From Apostichopus japonicus (taxonomy: Eukaryota; Echinodermata; Holothuroidea; Aspidochirotida; Stichopodidae): a stretch of DNA of 64,000 nt. A program made the translations under genes and the position numbers. Where the stretch lies: contig NC_092578.1 of NCBI RefSeq assembly GCF_037975245.1, positions 19,858,821 through 19,922,820 on the forward strand, in the 5' to 3' direction. A model generated the notes under the pieces. The model saw nothing but the letters and a program-made list of their open reading frames with translations. It made no database searches and was not told the DNA's origin. Shown here piece after piece: positions 1 to 12,286 of this stretch. How positions within the stretch are numbered: the stretch's first letter is position 1; each line of letters starts with the position of its first letter.

Positions 1-160
1 GGCAGAGGGTAGGTTCTTTATCTGTTACAACAAAGAAAGAGCTGGACCTGTTTATCCTCACACAAACCATTACTTAGGAAAACGGTGCTCTTAAATATAT
101 TTCATCTATTTATAAGGTCAGTGATTTTTTTTACATCATCTGATCCTCTCTCTCTTGCAG

Positions 161-662
161 CTGTTTTCCGCAAACAGGTACCATGACATTTTACATTGGT
201 GTTGTTCTGTTCATCGCTGTCATGCTGGTGTTCAATCTGGTCATGTTTGTCTTAATAATCAAACAAATCACATGTCGCCCACAGTTGAAGAAGGATGATC
301 CCAGGAAAGAAAACATTAAACGCATCCAAAACGCCATCTCCATCTTGATGCTGCTGGGTCTCGCCTGGCTGTTTGGATTCTTAGCGATAGGTGGTGCCCA
401 GTTTATATTTAATCTCCTCTTCCTCATCTGCAACTCCCTGCAAGGATTATTCATCTTTCTCATCTTCTGTGTGAGAAACCAGGAGGTCCAAATGGAATGG
501 AGGTTAATTTTTGGGCAGATTGGAAGATGCAAAGTTAACGAAAGTTCCAATACTAGATCCACAGGTTCATCGAGTTCCAAAAACCCCAAAGGAAATCAAA
601 ATGTTAACAGTGACGAAAACACCACTGAGAAAATTCAGATGGAATCTACTTCATCCCCCTGA
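161..662 (+). CDS. Adhesion G-protein-coupled receptor, last coding exon (TM5-TM7 and C-tail), partial
   Basis: This exon encodes the end of a family B2 (adhesion) receptor, a seven-helix plasma-membrane protein. The acceptor is a pyrimidine tract ending TTGCAG at 160. Reading starts one base into the exon with CFPQTGTM. TM5 follows (about 25 hydrophobic residues ending FVLIIKQI), then the basic third intracellular loop, TM6 with LGLAWLFGFLAIGG and TM7 with NSLQGLFIF, all typical of the family. A Ser/Asn-rich tail ends at a TGA at 660-662. Earlier exons, including the N-terminal ectodomain and GAIN domain, lie left of the window. The copy at 60888-61389 on the other strand differs at about eleven of 159 residues, so both look under constraint. 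The ligand is unknown. Confidence 0.9.
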
Positions 663-794
663 AACTCTCAAATACATTGCTTCTTTCATTTTTCTGCTGG
701 GTTCCATGTAGGCTACAAATTAGTAAAACCATATATATATATATACATGAAACGAATATATGAAACTAATATATGAAACCATACATATGAAACC

Positions 795-809
795 AATAAA
801 CGAAATAAA
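795..809 (+). promoter_or_regulatory. Two candidate polyadenylation signals for the left GPCR
   Basis: Two AATAAA hexamers lie at 795-800 and 804-809, about 135 bases after the stop codon. Both are kept in the inverted copy (reading TTTATT on the + strand near 60713 and 60722). Confidence 0.5.
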
Positions 810-2014
810 GGTTTACTGTAATATTAGTTAACTGTTTTATAGAGTAGATATATCTTCAGCGTATACTTTTTACAGAATCATATTTTAAAGGTTGAATTTA
901 AACAGAATTTTAGTTTTGCTTTTCTAAGTACAAGGAAAAAGAAAATATTGAGCTGTAGTCAAGTTTCTATAGCTAGTAACTCTTTAAATATATTAATATC
1001 TGGAAGGCTTCTTTAATGTTAAAGTTAAATTGATGATCTTGTTACTACAGCTAATGTTTAATGTTTAATCAATAGTTTTATGAATTTTTATAACCCAATC
1101 AAAATATTTTATTTAACTTTATACAACTAAAAGAGAACGATAATGGTCAAACATATTAACTATTTTTTTTATATGTAATTGATATCTTTTGTACTTCCTT
1201 ATAGAACTGCATTTTTGGCTCCAATTATAGCACGCTTTATAATAGGAATTTTGTGATTATGTAATCGACCTACCACGGTCGTAAATCCACCTCAGGCTGT
1301 ACAATTAGCCTGCATAGCTTCTTAACACCATTAGGCTCTAAACACTGTGTGGAAATATGTTCATGTCTACAGTGTAGTTAATCATACAGCGGCCACACAA
1401 AGACCCTCATACAGGAAAAGTATATGTGGCAGGAGTTACAGACTAATTGGTAAAAAGAAGTAACTTTACGAACAAGGCAGGTCGATTCCCAAGAAGCGTT
1501 TTTCCGTGATAGTTATAGTTGGGGTCTATACAGCAGACCTTTAAGTTGTGACATTTTTACTACTATGCAGTAATATGGATAAGAATATGTTCTTTATTTG
1601 CCCAGATTTTAATCCCTTCAATTATTTACTTTGAATGTCTTTCTATTTTGCCAATAACTTCTCCTTAGCCTATATGCATGATTACACATACTAATTGAGA
1701 ATTCTCTGCAATATAACAACTCCCTTAAACGTTGCTCATTACAAATCTTGTTTATAATATGCAATAAACAAATAAAGTCACGCTTTTACTCTCTTGTTAA
1801 ATGCATTTCTTTTTGAACTCGTTCTTTTATTTCGGTTTTATTTTAAAACTAACAGTTGTTTTTTTTTTATATAAGGACAATCGTTCCATTGTTCTGGGAG
1901 TGACAAGACAATAATCACTCCGCCATTTGGAACAGTAAGTGAAAGTATAAAGACGACTTGAACTTCCAAATGAATTCGAGGAGGTGATCGGATAAATTCC
2001 AAGTTAATACGAGG

Positions 2015-3058
2015 GTCACCTGGGTGGTTTTCGATCACTTAGGCGTTTCCTTGTGTGTATTAATGCCTGAAAAACTGTTATTTCCAAAAGTATTTCTTTG
2101 CGATGGAAAATATGTTCTCTTTGACAATATAATATTTACAAGTTTTAGCCACCATTTGCATTCTTCTGGTAAGAGTCACAAACTATATTTGTCGCGGGGC
2201 GCTAATCGCCATATTACGATGGGTTCGACCACCATTACTTCCATAATTCGACATATTTGCTAACTGATAAGCAATTTTCGACATATTAATTATATAAAAG
2301 TTTGGCATGTTAATGGTGAATTCGACATGTCAAAATGCAACAATTTTTGGAGGTCAGAGTATCAATTTAGGAAATCTTTTAACATAATTAATGGAATGAT
2401 TAACGTTTGTAGAAAACTGAGGTCGCATGGGGTGCACTCAACTCGCTCAAGGTAAGAGATATGGTTCTGCTAGGGTACAGAGTTGGTCATATCGGCCGGT
2501 CGAATGCGAATTCCGACCAGTCGAGACAGAATTCGACCAACTTAATTTGAAATTCGACGGACGTGATATAGTTATGTTTGTTCCTTTGTCTTCCATTTTT
2601 TTCTCGTTTGTTGTAATATTTCGTCAATTTTTGGAAGGTATAAGTTATTCTATTATTAAGGTGTAATGATACTCTTCCTAATGTCAGCATTGGAATAAAA
2701 AACAATGTTAATTTTTGCTGGTCACGTGATGGTTTTACGTTTCACTTGACGGAAAAACCCGAGGGACTGTTTATGTTATGGTAACATCGCATGGAAAAGT
2801 ATGTATATAACACGGATCTTGTAAAACGTCGCACATTTTTATTACGCCCAGTCACATAGCTAGATCCGTTATGCTATAGTGTTAAATATCGAAATTTATT
2901 CAATTTATTTGTGCATTGCGCAACAGTCTATGATGTCATACGTGTACAACAAAAACGACTGATTTTGACTTACAACTTCAATAGACTAGCAGTAGGCCTA
3001 CTGCAGGAAAATAATACGTATCGCAGTTGAATCTCAGTTGAATAATTGTTTATAGTTC
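2015..3058. other. Spacer without a recognised gene
   Basis: No coding region is supported. The 2180-2560 part repeats the word ATTCGAC several times in both orientations, which suggests a decayed mobile element of unknown family. A short ATG-bearing stretch at 2428-2452 ends in a good donor (CAAG|GTAAGAG) with the phase needed by the first Ig exon of the next gene. It encodes only MGCTQLAQ and does not look like a signal peptide, so it is not accepted as an exon. Confidence 0.5.
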
Positions 3059-3066
3059 TCTCTATA

Positions 3067-3582
3067 CAGGTGGGTAGGAGCCGGGGGGGGGGGTTGGGGC
3101 AAGTGCCCCCACACTTTTTCCAAAATAGCAAGTGTGCCCTACTGGCAAATTCACTGTGCCCCTTTGATAAAGAACTGTTTTTTGGATATCTTAAGCCTTT
3201 TTTAATTCTGATATTTTATTTTAATTATTTATTTTTAGTCTGTAAATGCTATTTTTAAAATGATATCTCATATCTTTCTGTAGCACGGTTAATAAACAAT
3301 CTCAATAAATAAAAAATCAATGTTGCAGCGCACCATAATAGTATTGATAGCAAACTAACACATATATATTTATATATATGTGTTATATATTTATATATAT
3401 TTAAGTGATATGACCGGTATATATCGGTATATATATATGTGTTATATATTTATATATATATTTAAGTGATATGACCGGTATATATCGGTTTATAGCATAA
3501 CGAGTGGTGATTGTGGAATGAGAAAGTGCCCCTCTGATGCTGTGCCCCCCCCCCCAACTGTTTGGAAGCTTCCTACCCCCTG
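3067..3582. mobile_element. hAT-like MITE 1
   Basis: The 516-bp element starts CAGGTGGGTAGGAGCC and ends GGAAGCTTCCTACCCCCTG, imperfect terminal inverted repeats with the CAG...CTG ends usual for hAT elements. It is flanked by the exact 8-bp duplication TCTCTATA (3059-3066 and 3583-3590). Internally it holds two copies of an AT-rich unit containing ATGACCGGTATATATCGG. It has no transposase and sits just upstream of the first Ig exon of the receptor gene. Confidence 0.88.
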
Positions 3583-3656
3583 TCTCTATACATCGGCGGA
3601 ACAGTCAAATTACATTACACGTTTTTTTTTCTTTAATTTCTCTCGTTTTCATGCAG

Positions 3657-3974
3657 TTCCGCCAACTATGTTTCTCCAGGTAATAGACAGTAAGAATGTT
3701 GCGATAGTACAATGGGTAGAACAACAACATAGTATTACTGTTATATGTAATGCTGTGGGAGCAAAACCACGGATGAGTTTATCCTGGACAATTGGGAACG
3801 AGAGGAAAAATGCTTCCTCATCCAGTGTCACAAATGATACCACCTTGTTTAATACAACATCTATTCTGCATCACGTACCGACAAACGAACAAGAATATAT
3901 CTCGTGTACTGCTAATTTTGATGGACACACGTCGGGTACAGGCTACAATAAGACAGTAATGCTGAACACTTATG
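3657..3974 (+). CDS. Exon: Ig-like domain 1 of the receptor
   Basis: The exon encodes about 106 residues with an Ig fold: first Cys in ITVICNAVG, core Trp in LSWTIG, and second Cys in EYISCTANF. Several N-linked glycosylation sequons are present (NAS, NDT, NTT, NKT), as expected for an extracellular domain. Phase 1 at both ends is the usual symmetry of shuffled Ig exons. Confidence 0.85.
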
Positions 3975-6900
3975 GTAAGAAGAAAACGGGTTACAGTACA
4001 TTTTGAAGAAAATGAAAACAAGAAAGACACTCTCTCAAACATACGAAAAAAGGTATTGAGATGAACAAGCTGGCTCCCCCCCCCCCCCCCTAGAAATCTC
4101 ATCTTTAAATGTAAACATATAACGTTAGTTCCTTTTAGAACGCGGTATATGTTTCGAGGGTCCTGAAAGGTATAGTCCGGTGGCAGAAAACGTAGCCTAA
4201 CACTAATCTTAAGAGATGAAAATATTCCTTAATGGTGAGGAAAATCCCATCTCAATGTCGCTCCCCCATAACTCGAAATATGGTTGATTGCACGGAACAC
4301 GGTGTGACTGGGTATACCTTCCATCGCTTCAGTAAGTGGATCACATTATAGGTGTGACGTCATCATTGCAGACATTCTTCACAACAAAATTTAACTTTCC
4401 AATTATAATTTTCTTGTTGATTTACCCTTAACAAGTATTGGAATGCCTGCTTAGCTGTCAATGTTTTCTACATATAAAATGATGTCAAATGCTTTATTTT
4501 TATTAGAAATATTATCCTTCTGTTTATAAGTAAACATTTCAGTATTTACTGTACTGTTTCTATAGATGTAATCACAAATTTAATTTAATTAGAGGGCTCC
4601 ATCAATATTTCACCAGCACGGACTTGTTTTTCATATTTATATAACGTATTTATACCAAAATACTTGAAGATGAATTAATTATTTCTATTCTAGGAAATCA
4701 GTTTCAAAAGAATTGTTAGATTATTTTAAGAGATTTTACGTGATTTTGATTTCAGTTGTACCGACGGATTTGTCAATTATAATTAATGGCCAAGATTCTG
4801 TTGACACGGTTCATCTTACGGGAGATGACAATCTTGTGAAAGTTACGTTCCGTTCTTTTGGAGGAAGACCAAACTCATCATTATCCTGTAAACTGAGTGA
4901 CCCTTACTCCAGCATGACCGACATGAATATATCAGGAATACAGGATTATACCAGACATGGAAACATATTCAACCTGTCTCTGTCGTTTCAGTTTTTGCTT
5001 CGGACCCAAGAAACTAAGATCTTCTGTCTTAGTAAATTACAAGAAGTTGATATGGAAACTAATATATCAAGGAAAGTCACACTACCTGGTAAGTAAAAAA
5101 TATACCGGGTGGTTTCAGGAGCAAGCCCCCCCCCCCTCCCTTAGCCTCATGACTCTAACTTTTACCTATGTGTTCTCATAAGCCCTTATTTTTTTTACCT
5201 ACATATGTCCTTGTGTACCGCTGTATCGGTGTTACCTTTGGTATCATTTTCACATAAGCATAAACATAACGTTATTTTATTTTCAAATAAGCATACATAT
5301 AACGTTATTTCATTTTATTATTTTCCAAGTTTCTGAACAACGTTTTGTATCTGAATTACCGGGCATCACTACTGGGGCATCATTAGATGACTATATTCAG
5401 TGGGTAATTATTGGGACAGCGGCTCTCCTCATGAGCCTCATCTTCTTAAGCTGTTCCATGATAATCAAGAAATTTAAATGTGAGTAGCCTATACCGCTTT
5501 CATCCATCCATCCATCCGTAAAGTACAAAGAAAAGTATTATACGTCATTATGAAAGCAAATAGAAATATTACAAGTCTTGAGGACTCAACAAGTAGAATA
5601 CCCCCTGAGTTTATGTTATCACCTTGCCCACATGATGGTAACCAGAAACACCCACTCCCCGCAAACACTTCCTCATTCCCTCCCTCCCCTCATTCCCTCC
5701 CCTCCCTTCACTCCCCGCCCTACCCCCCCCGGGGCCCCTCGCAAATACACTCGTTATAGAAATGGAGGTTAATTTAAAAAAAGTGACAATATTCTTCCAT
5801 CATTCATCAAATCGATTACACGTTTATGATATACAGAATAGCACTGGCTTCACAGATAAGTGTGGGGATGAAAGGAGGGTCTAGCTGCTACAGGGAGGGT
5901 GGAATGTAGAGGGTAAGGGGGTAATAATCAATAACTTTGGTTTTAAAAGAATCTCTCAAAATTCGTTTTATGACTCTCTCTCTCTCTCCCTTGCAGTCTC
6001 CAGGGGAGCTAGGCTATCGACGTAAGTTAAGCATAATTGTTCCAAATAGTATATGTCTACGAATAGTAACTGATATTTCTTTTGAAAAAGAATTCTACCC
6101 CTACTATAAAGAAATGTCAAATATGTCCACTGTTATAGCTTTGTGTAAACAGCTTCGAGAAATGAGCTTGCGTAAATAAAGTCTAGCTTGTATTGTTCAC
6201 TATCATTTTGTGCAAAATAAAAACACACATTTATATATTTATTTATGTCATTTTTTCCAGAAATGTCGGTGCTGCCTCGGATGGACAAGCAAACGTTGAG
6301 ATGACAGACTTAGATCAACCAGGCGACCAATCAAGTAACTAACCTCATTTTGTATAGTTTTACATGACACTCACAATAACCAACCTGCTATATCAGTATA
6401 CGGTATAACTGTTTATATAGCTTTACATGACACTCATAATAATCTGCTATATCAGTATACGGTAAATGTTTGTATAGTTTTACATGACACTCATAATAAT
6501 CAACCTGCTATATCAGTATACGGTATAAATGTTTGTATAGTTTTACATAACACTCATAATATCAATCTGCTATATCAGTATACGGTATAAATCTTTGTAT
6601 ATAGTTTTACATGACACTCATAGTAATCAGCTATATCAGTATACCGTAGAAATGTTTGTATAGTTTTACATAACACTCATAATATCAATCTGCTATATCA
6701 GTATACGGTATAAATCTTTGTATATAGTTTTACATGACACTCATAGTAATCTGCTATATCAGTAGCAGGGTAGAAATGGTCTGTCAAAAGTCCCCTCTCT
6801 AATTTAAACGATTTTACATGATCCTTCATTGTATTAATGATCCGACATTTTTCTATTTAGTAACAATGGTCGTTTGTTGATACCTGCCTGCAGCCAAACA

Positions 6901-9900
6901 TTGTTACTTGAACTCACTAAAATGCTGATCAGGTCTCATTGCTCTGTTCTCTCTCTCTTACTCTTTCATACTAAATATCAAACAAGTTTCTGCTTTCACA
7001 GGTCTGGAGAAAAAATTACATGAGAAGAAACCAAAGTAAGTTCTTCTTAATAACATTTGCTGATTAAAATAATAAAACTAGCATTTAGTTATTGTCTGAA
7101 ACGATCCGACATGTTCCTGTGTTGAACTAAGGGTGACTATCCAAATAACTCTCAGACATTGAGGAGTGGCCAAGTAGACCATTCAATGCTTCAGTGAGGA
7201 AGAATGTTTTGAAGGTGGCAATTCAATGAACATGGCTGACCACTATTTGACTTCTAGCATATTTTGGGAATACGGATAACCTTTTAAGAATGGTTTTAAG
7301 GGCATGATGGTAATTGTTTTTTATATATAACTGATTTAGCCAGCTGGTGTACAGTCATGCTCAATTAACTGCGGAATGTTGAACGTTGCGTTTACTGTGC
7401 TACTCCCACCCCCCTACACCCCCCCCCCCACACACACCACCACTTAGTGAGCCTACAAAGAAAGAGGAATAACTATACTGTTTGATTTCCTTTTCTGTTT
7501 TATTGTTTCATTGAAGATCAGAGTTACCTGACATACCAACTGGAGAACAAATCTCTCAACATTCTGGAAGCAGCGAGAGCAGTGAGTCCTCAATCTCAGA
7601 TAAACTAAGTAACATATCTCATAGTCTGTGAGGATATTAAGTGAATGTAGTTACTGATCATCGCTGGAAGAACATAGCATTGTTAAAACAAACCTTCCTA
7701 ATTTTAAGGGATCACATGGTTTGCGACTTTCATCAATTCAGTCAAACATTATTATATCAAGAATGTTTTGTTTTTCTTTCATGTCTCCTTTCAGATTATT
7801 ATTCAGCAACTAAGGACAGTCCTGGTCGAGAAAGAATGTTTAATGAAAAAGACATTTGTCTCGTATTAAAAATGAAGAAAGGGAGGATCTATGATAGATG
7901 GATGGGAACAATAACTGTCTCTCGTGACGTCAGTAAATGTGGAGTCTTAACTGCATTGGGAGGTAGGATAGGATTCGCTTCTATGATGTCACAGAATGAT
8001 GTCACAGTCTATGATGTCACAGAACATCTGGAGGGAATCCCCCTTCACATACATTCCTGCTTTTATGTAGGCCTGAGGAAGGACAAGGGGGGGGGGGCTC
8101 AATGGTCAACTGGGGTATCCGGTGAATACAGAATATATAATAGTTTAATTATCATGTCCATAATATACATTAAGAAATGAAGACTTCTAAAAGGGGACAC
8201 AGTGACGTCATTGTCACCTGCCCGCGACCTAAGATGCTCATTGGTTGCTTTCGTTAATGTAACAACGTTTGCATCCTAAAGGTTTATATGTATTATTTAC
8301 ATTATTTCAGTTACCATCAAATCAATTATTTATATTTTGTTCATATTTCAGATGGTGTTGTGAAAAACAAAGATGTTCATTGGGATGATTTTGTTAAGAG
8401 AACGTTGGATCTTCCTCAAACAGATCATCTTGTGAAAATTGAGGGAATAGGCATCGAAAAAAGTGAGATATTATTCATTCTTAAAATGATTTCATCGATA
8501 TGTGATAGGATATGAGACAGCTTCGCGATAGTTTACTCTTGTGTTCATTTCTCTCCTAAAATACCTAATACTTTGACCATATAGCTTGACCTTGCTTTGA
8601 CCTTGTAGCTTGAATATATTTGCATCAAGATCTTCGTTTCAATTTTCTTTTGCTTTTCCTCTGAAAATAAAGTTTAGTTTAGTTCAAACTTCAAGTCCAA
8701 ATTTCAACTTCTGATTTTGGGTGGATGCATTAACATGCGAATACACTATACACTCATTGTTATATTGTTAATTTCACATCACGTTGGTTAAGTAAAGCTG
8801 AAACCCAATCCAATCCATTGTTAAGATAATGAAATGACAAGTAAAAGCAAAACCAAATATTAAACTGTCAGCGTGGAACTATATATATATCAAAGCACGT
8901 CTGTCATAGCTGTTTGTTGAAAGTTCACGTATGCATGTACAAACTGTTACAGTTTCAGTTATCAACGTCTTAAACACGCTATGTGGAAATTTCAACAGAA
9001 ATCTTAGCATATATGTTCCTCTTTCATCCGCCACAAAAGTAAAGTTCTACATGGACTATGCTTTTAATCACTTCAGAATCATAGTGTTTGTTGACCAGCT
9101 GAACATAATGGATAATAACATTGTAAGCTTACAGTATGTAACGTATCGAATGTAAATATGATGTAGTAGTAGAAAGTGTCATAAAGATCCAATAATTAGT
9201 TAGAAATTACTAAATTGTTCATAGTTATTTTCTTTTGTATTTCTTGTATACTATTAGGTTTTCTTTATCTTATTACCGAACATCTTGTATGTGATCCATT
9301 GGATAGCCTTATAACGAGTGACTCCAGTGCGCAGGGAGAGTTAAGTAGTACCCTGTCAGTGACAGAGGTTATGAAAATGTTAGCGGGTATACTAGAAGGA
9401 ATGGAAGTCTTAAAGTCTTATGGAGTAAGTTTATTCTTGAATGTAACGTACCGTATACTATGACGTGACATGTCGTGTTGTCATGTAGTGTGATATGATG
9501 TGTTGTAACGTGTTGTTATATGATGTGATATGATAATCTATGTTATATTGTGTTATGATGTAAATAACCTAACTGAGACATTTATTCTTACAGTCTTATG
9601 GAGTAAGCTTAATCTTGACTGTAACGTACCGTATACTATGTCGTGATATGTCGTGTTGTCATGTAGTGTGATATGATGTGTTGTAACGTGTTGTTATATG
9701 ATGTGATATGATAATCTATGTTATATTGTGTTATGATGTACATAACCTAACTGAGACATTTATTCTTAAAGTCTTATGGAGTAAGTTTATTTTTAAATGT
9801 AACGTACCGTATACTATGACGTGACATGTCGTGGTGTCATGTAGTGTGATATGATGTGTTGTAACGTGTTGTTATATGATGTGATATGATAATCTATGTT

Positions 9901-12286
9901 ATATTGTGTTATGATGTAAATAACCTAACTGAGACATTTATTCTTAAAGTCTTATGGAGTAAGCTTAATCTTGAATGTAACGTACCGTATACTATGTCGT
10001 GATATGTTGTGTTGTCATGTAGTGTGATATGATGTGTTGTAACGTGTTGTTATATGATGTGATATGATAATCTATGTTATATTGTGTTATGATGTACATA
10101 ACCTAACTGAGACATTTATTCTTAAAGTCTTATGGAGTAAGTTTATTTTTAAATGTAACGTACCGTATACTATGACGTGACATGTCGTGGTGTCATGTAG
10201 TGTGATATGATGTGTTGTAACGTGTTGTTATATGATGTGATATGATAATCTATGTTATATTGTGTTATGATGTAAATAACCTAACTGAGACATTTATTCT
10301 TAAAGTCTTATGGAGTAAGCTTAATCTTGAATGTAACGTACCGTATACTATGTCGTGATATGTTGTGTTGTCATGTAGTGTGATATGATGTGTTGTAACG
10401 TGTTGCAATATGATGTGATATGATATTCTATGTTATATTATGTACATAACCTAACTGAGACATTCATTACGAAAGCAAAATAATGTATATATTTCTACCG
10501 ACCTATATTTGGGACAATTTTTTTCTTCTAGTTTCTCCATCCTGGTTTATCAACAAAGAAGATTTTGCATACCAAACAAGGACAATGTAAATTATATGAT
10601 TTCTGTCTCGCCGAAGATGCACCAAAGATAATAGCATTCAAGAAAACACAGGTAAAATATAAACCTATTAATGAGTGATTCTCGTCACGCGCTGAGCTCT
10701 TCACTGTCAGCGAGACTTCCACCTTATTGTCTTATTGATAATTGTCTGCATAATATTAAAGGAACTAATAGGAAAACGTTGAAATGAGTGTCTAAAACAA
10801 CTCTTTAGATCAACATTACGGGAGGATTTCCTTTTCTCTGTTCCTCACATATAAAGCTAATTGAGAACCCTGCAAGGTAGACCTAGGTATCTGAAATGAA
10901 AAACGAAGTGCTTTCTGTTCTGTTAGTTACACTTGCAAAATCTGTAAATAGGGTAGCACATTTAATGAGTGGTAAATTAATTGTTTCTTTCTCTTAATAA
11001 ACATGCCATACCTGACTCAGTCTTTCATAATTATAATGTTTCCTGTAGTGATCGAACAGGAGTAGCATACTTTGCCTTTCCCTTTCCCTCTTATATGGTA
11101 AAGATGAATTTCTAATATATGTGATGAGTGTTATATTTGTCGACAATACACTACAACAATTTGATATGTCCACAAATATCTTACAGGTATACATTATCGG
11201 AGACTGAACACAGCTTTTAATGAATGGGTGGGGGAAGGCGGAAGGGGTGGGTCGTAATGCTATCCTGGAAATGTTGTTTTACACAATTTTGATAACGTAT
11301 CTTTACACCAAATATCCTTTCATTTACAGGATGAAGTTTCAAAATCCTTAAATCTCTTCCCTCCTGAAGCTTTGTTTCGGAGTGAATATACAGCCGAGAG
11401 TGATGTATGGGCTACAGCTATTGTTATATGGGAGGTCATAGCAGATGGTAAATCATTCTTATATAAAACTGCTTGAACCTTGCAGTGCTATATATTCTTT
11501 TGATTTGAATGCAAGAGTTTATTGGAAACTTTGCAAATTTAGTTGACTGACTCGGACACAATATGTTAAACCAGCAGCCCGATGGAAATGTTATACGCAC
11601 AAACGTTGAGTTTTGTATCGGATTGTGCTATGATATACTATTTTTTAATGATTCAAGACATAAAGGTTATCGTCATGTCATCTACAATCTAAAACAATAA
11701 AGCAATACATAATATATGAATATTCATTGTGTTGATTCTAATAGGAAAGCCGCCATTCGCCGTCGATAAAGAGATCAAGCCTGGTGATACTATCATCGCT
11801 CCTAATTTACTATGGCCAGAAAGGTTTCTACAGTTAAGGTTGGTATATTGTCATAACAAAAACGATGTCTTGTTCATGAACTTGAGAATCCATGGGGTCA
11901 GCTCGCTAATTAGGTCTTGTTTATCGAGTTACATTCGATTAAAACATATCATAATAACTAATTCATTCATACTAAATTGTTTTAGTCAAGATAGATATGT
12001 TAGATTTGACAGTTTAAAGTGAAAATATTTCAGTCTCGGCCACTTATGTGGATTATTATAATACTTGTCAATGTACTATATTTTAATGCTTCTCCATGTT
12101 TTTGTTAGAAACTTTCTTCTGTTTGATTGCTGGAGTGAAAATTGTTCTCTAAGGCCATCTATCCATCAGCTGAGAGCTTCATTTAAAACGGTTCGTATAA
12201 TAAAAGATCTACAACAGTTAAAACCATGTATAACTAGACGACTGAGTTATCATATGACTAAACGCACCAGACGCTTTACTACATGA
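3657..12286 (+). CDS. Two-Ig-domain transmembrane receptor with a tyrosine-kinase-like (pseudokinase) domain
   Basis: Fourteen exons join in one open frame with matching phases: 3657-3974, 4756-5088, 5330-5479, 5997-6021, 6261-6334, 7002-7035, 7517-7581, 7795-7962, 8352-8462, 9258-9424, 10532-10651, 11330-11447, 11745-11838, 12109-12286 (stop TGA). This gives about 650 residues. Exons 1 and 2 are Ig-like domains, exon 3 is the membrane helix (WVIIGTAALLMSLIFLSC), exons 4-7 a short acidic linker and exons 8-14 a receptor-tyrosine-kinase fold. Fold landmarks remain (GRIYDRWMG, LITEHL hinge, SDVWATAIVIWEV, CWSENCSLRPS). The beta-3 Lys, alpha-C Glu, HRD and catalytic Asn are replaced and DFG reads DFC. 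It is therefore probably a catalytically dead surface receptor that signals through partners. The signal-peptide exon upstream of 3657 was not found, so the N-terminus is incomplete. Confidence 0.85.
4756..5088 (+). CDS. Exon: Ig-like domain 2 of the receptor
   Basis: About 110 residues, phase 1 at both ends. The Cys pair is seen in SSLSCKLSD and KIFCLSK, with glycosylation sequons NSS, NIS and NLS. The canonical core Trp is not obvious, so this domain is more divergent than the first. Confidence 0.75.
5330..5479 (+). CDS. Exon: transmembrane segment of the receptor
   Basis: After a short stalk (TTGASLDDYIQ) a run of about 22 hydrophobic residues is followed by the basic stop-transfer IIKKFK. 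This places the Ig domains outside and the kinase-like domain in the cytosol. Confidence 0.9.
6347..6765. repeat. Minisatellite, about 62-bp unit, about 7 copies
   Basis: Units of 56-64 bp carry the words AGTTTTACATGACACTCAT and CTATATCAGTATACGGTA. The array starts 12 bases after the donor of exon 6261-6334 and lies wholly in the intron. Confidence 0.9.
9416..10462 (+). repeat. 178-bp tandem array that amplifies an exon-intron border
   Basis: The first unit begins with the last nine coding bases of exon 9258-9424 (TCTTATGGA, Ser-Tyr-Gly) and runs into the intron. The same nine bases recur at 9594, 9772, 9950, 10128 and 10306, exactly 178 bp apart, each followed by GTAAGT or GTAAGC. Each downstream copy is preceded by AG (TTCTTACAG in copy 2, TTCTTAAAG in the rest), so each could in principle be a 9-nt in-frame microexon. 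The array stops about 70 bp before the next exon. Confidence 0.93.
10532..10651 (+). CDS. Exon: degenerate catalytic and DFG loops of the pseudokinase
   Basis: The exon reads FLHPGLSTKKIL where active receptor tyrosine kinases have FVHRDLAARNVL, and LYDFCLAED where they have IADFGLA. HRD is thus HPG, the catalytic-loop Asn is Lys, and the DFG Gly is Cys, while the DFG Asp is kept. Both ends are phase 0, consistent with the preceding ...LKSYG end. Confidence 0.88.

Larger units (their letters stand above)
1..2014 (+). repeat. Left arm of a large inverted duplication
   Basis: This stretch is repeated in reverse orientation at about 58350-61558. Homology covers the GPCR last exon, its upstream intron, the 3' flank and about 1.2 kb of non-coding DNA. 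It ends at the word AATACGAGG near 2014. It probably continues beyond the left edge of the window, since similarity is still visible within the first 20 bases. The left arm lacks two insertions found in the right arm and has a much shorter AT run near 731-745. Confidence 0.9.

Noticed and set aside
2024-2263. 79-codon + strand frame at the edge of the left arm
   Set aside because: No homology to a known family, no splice context, and it spans the duplication breakpoint.
5550-5772. Pro/Ser-rich frames in the receptor intron
   Set aside because: Caused by a local CCT-rich tract between two well-supported exons.
3657-12286. Calling the receptor an active tyrosine kinase
   Set aside because: The HRD, catalytic Asn, beta-3 Lys and alpha-C Glu positions are all non-canonical in clean, in-frame exons.
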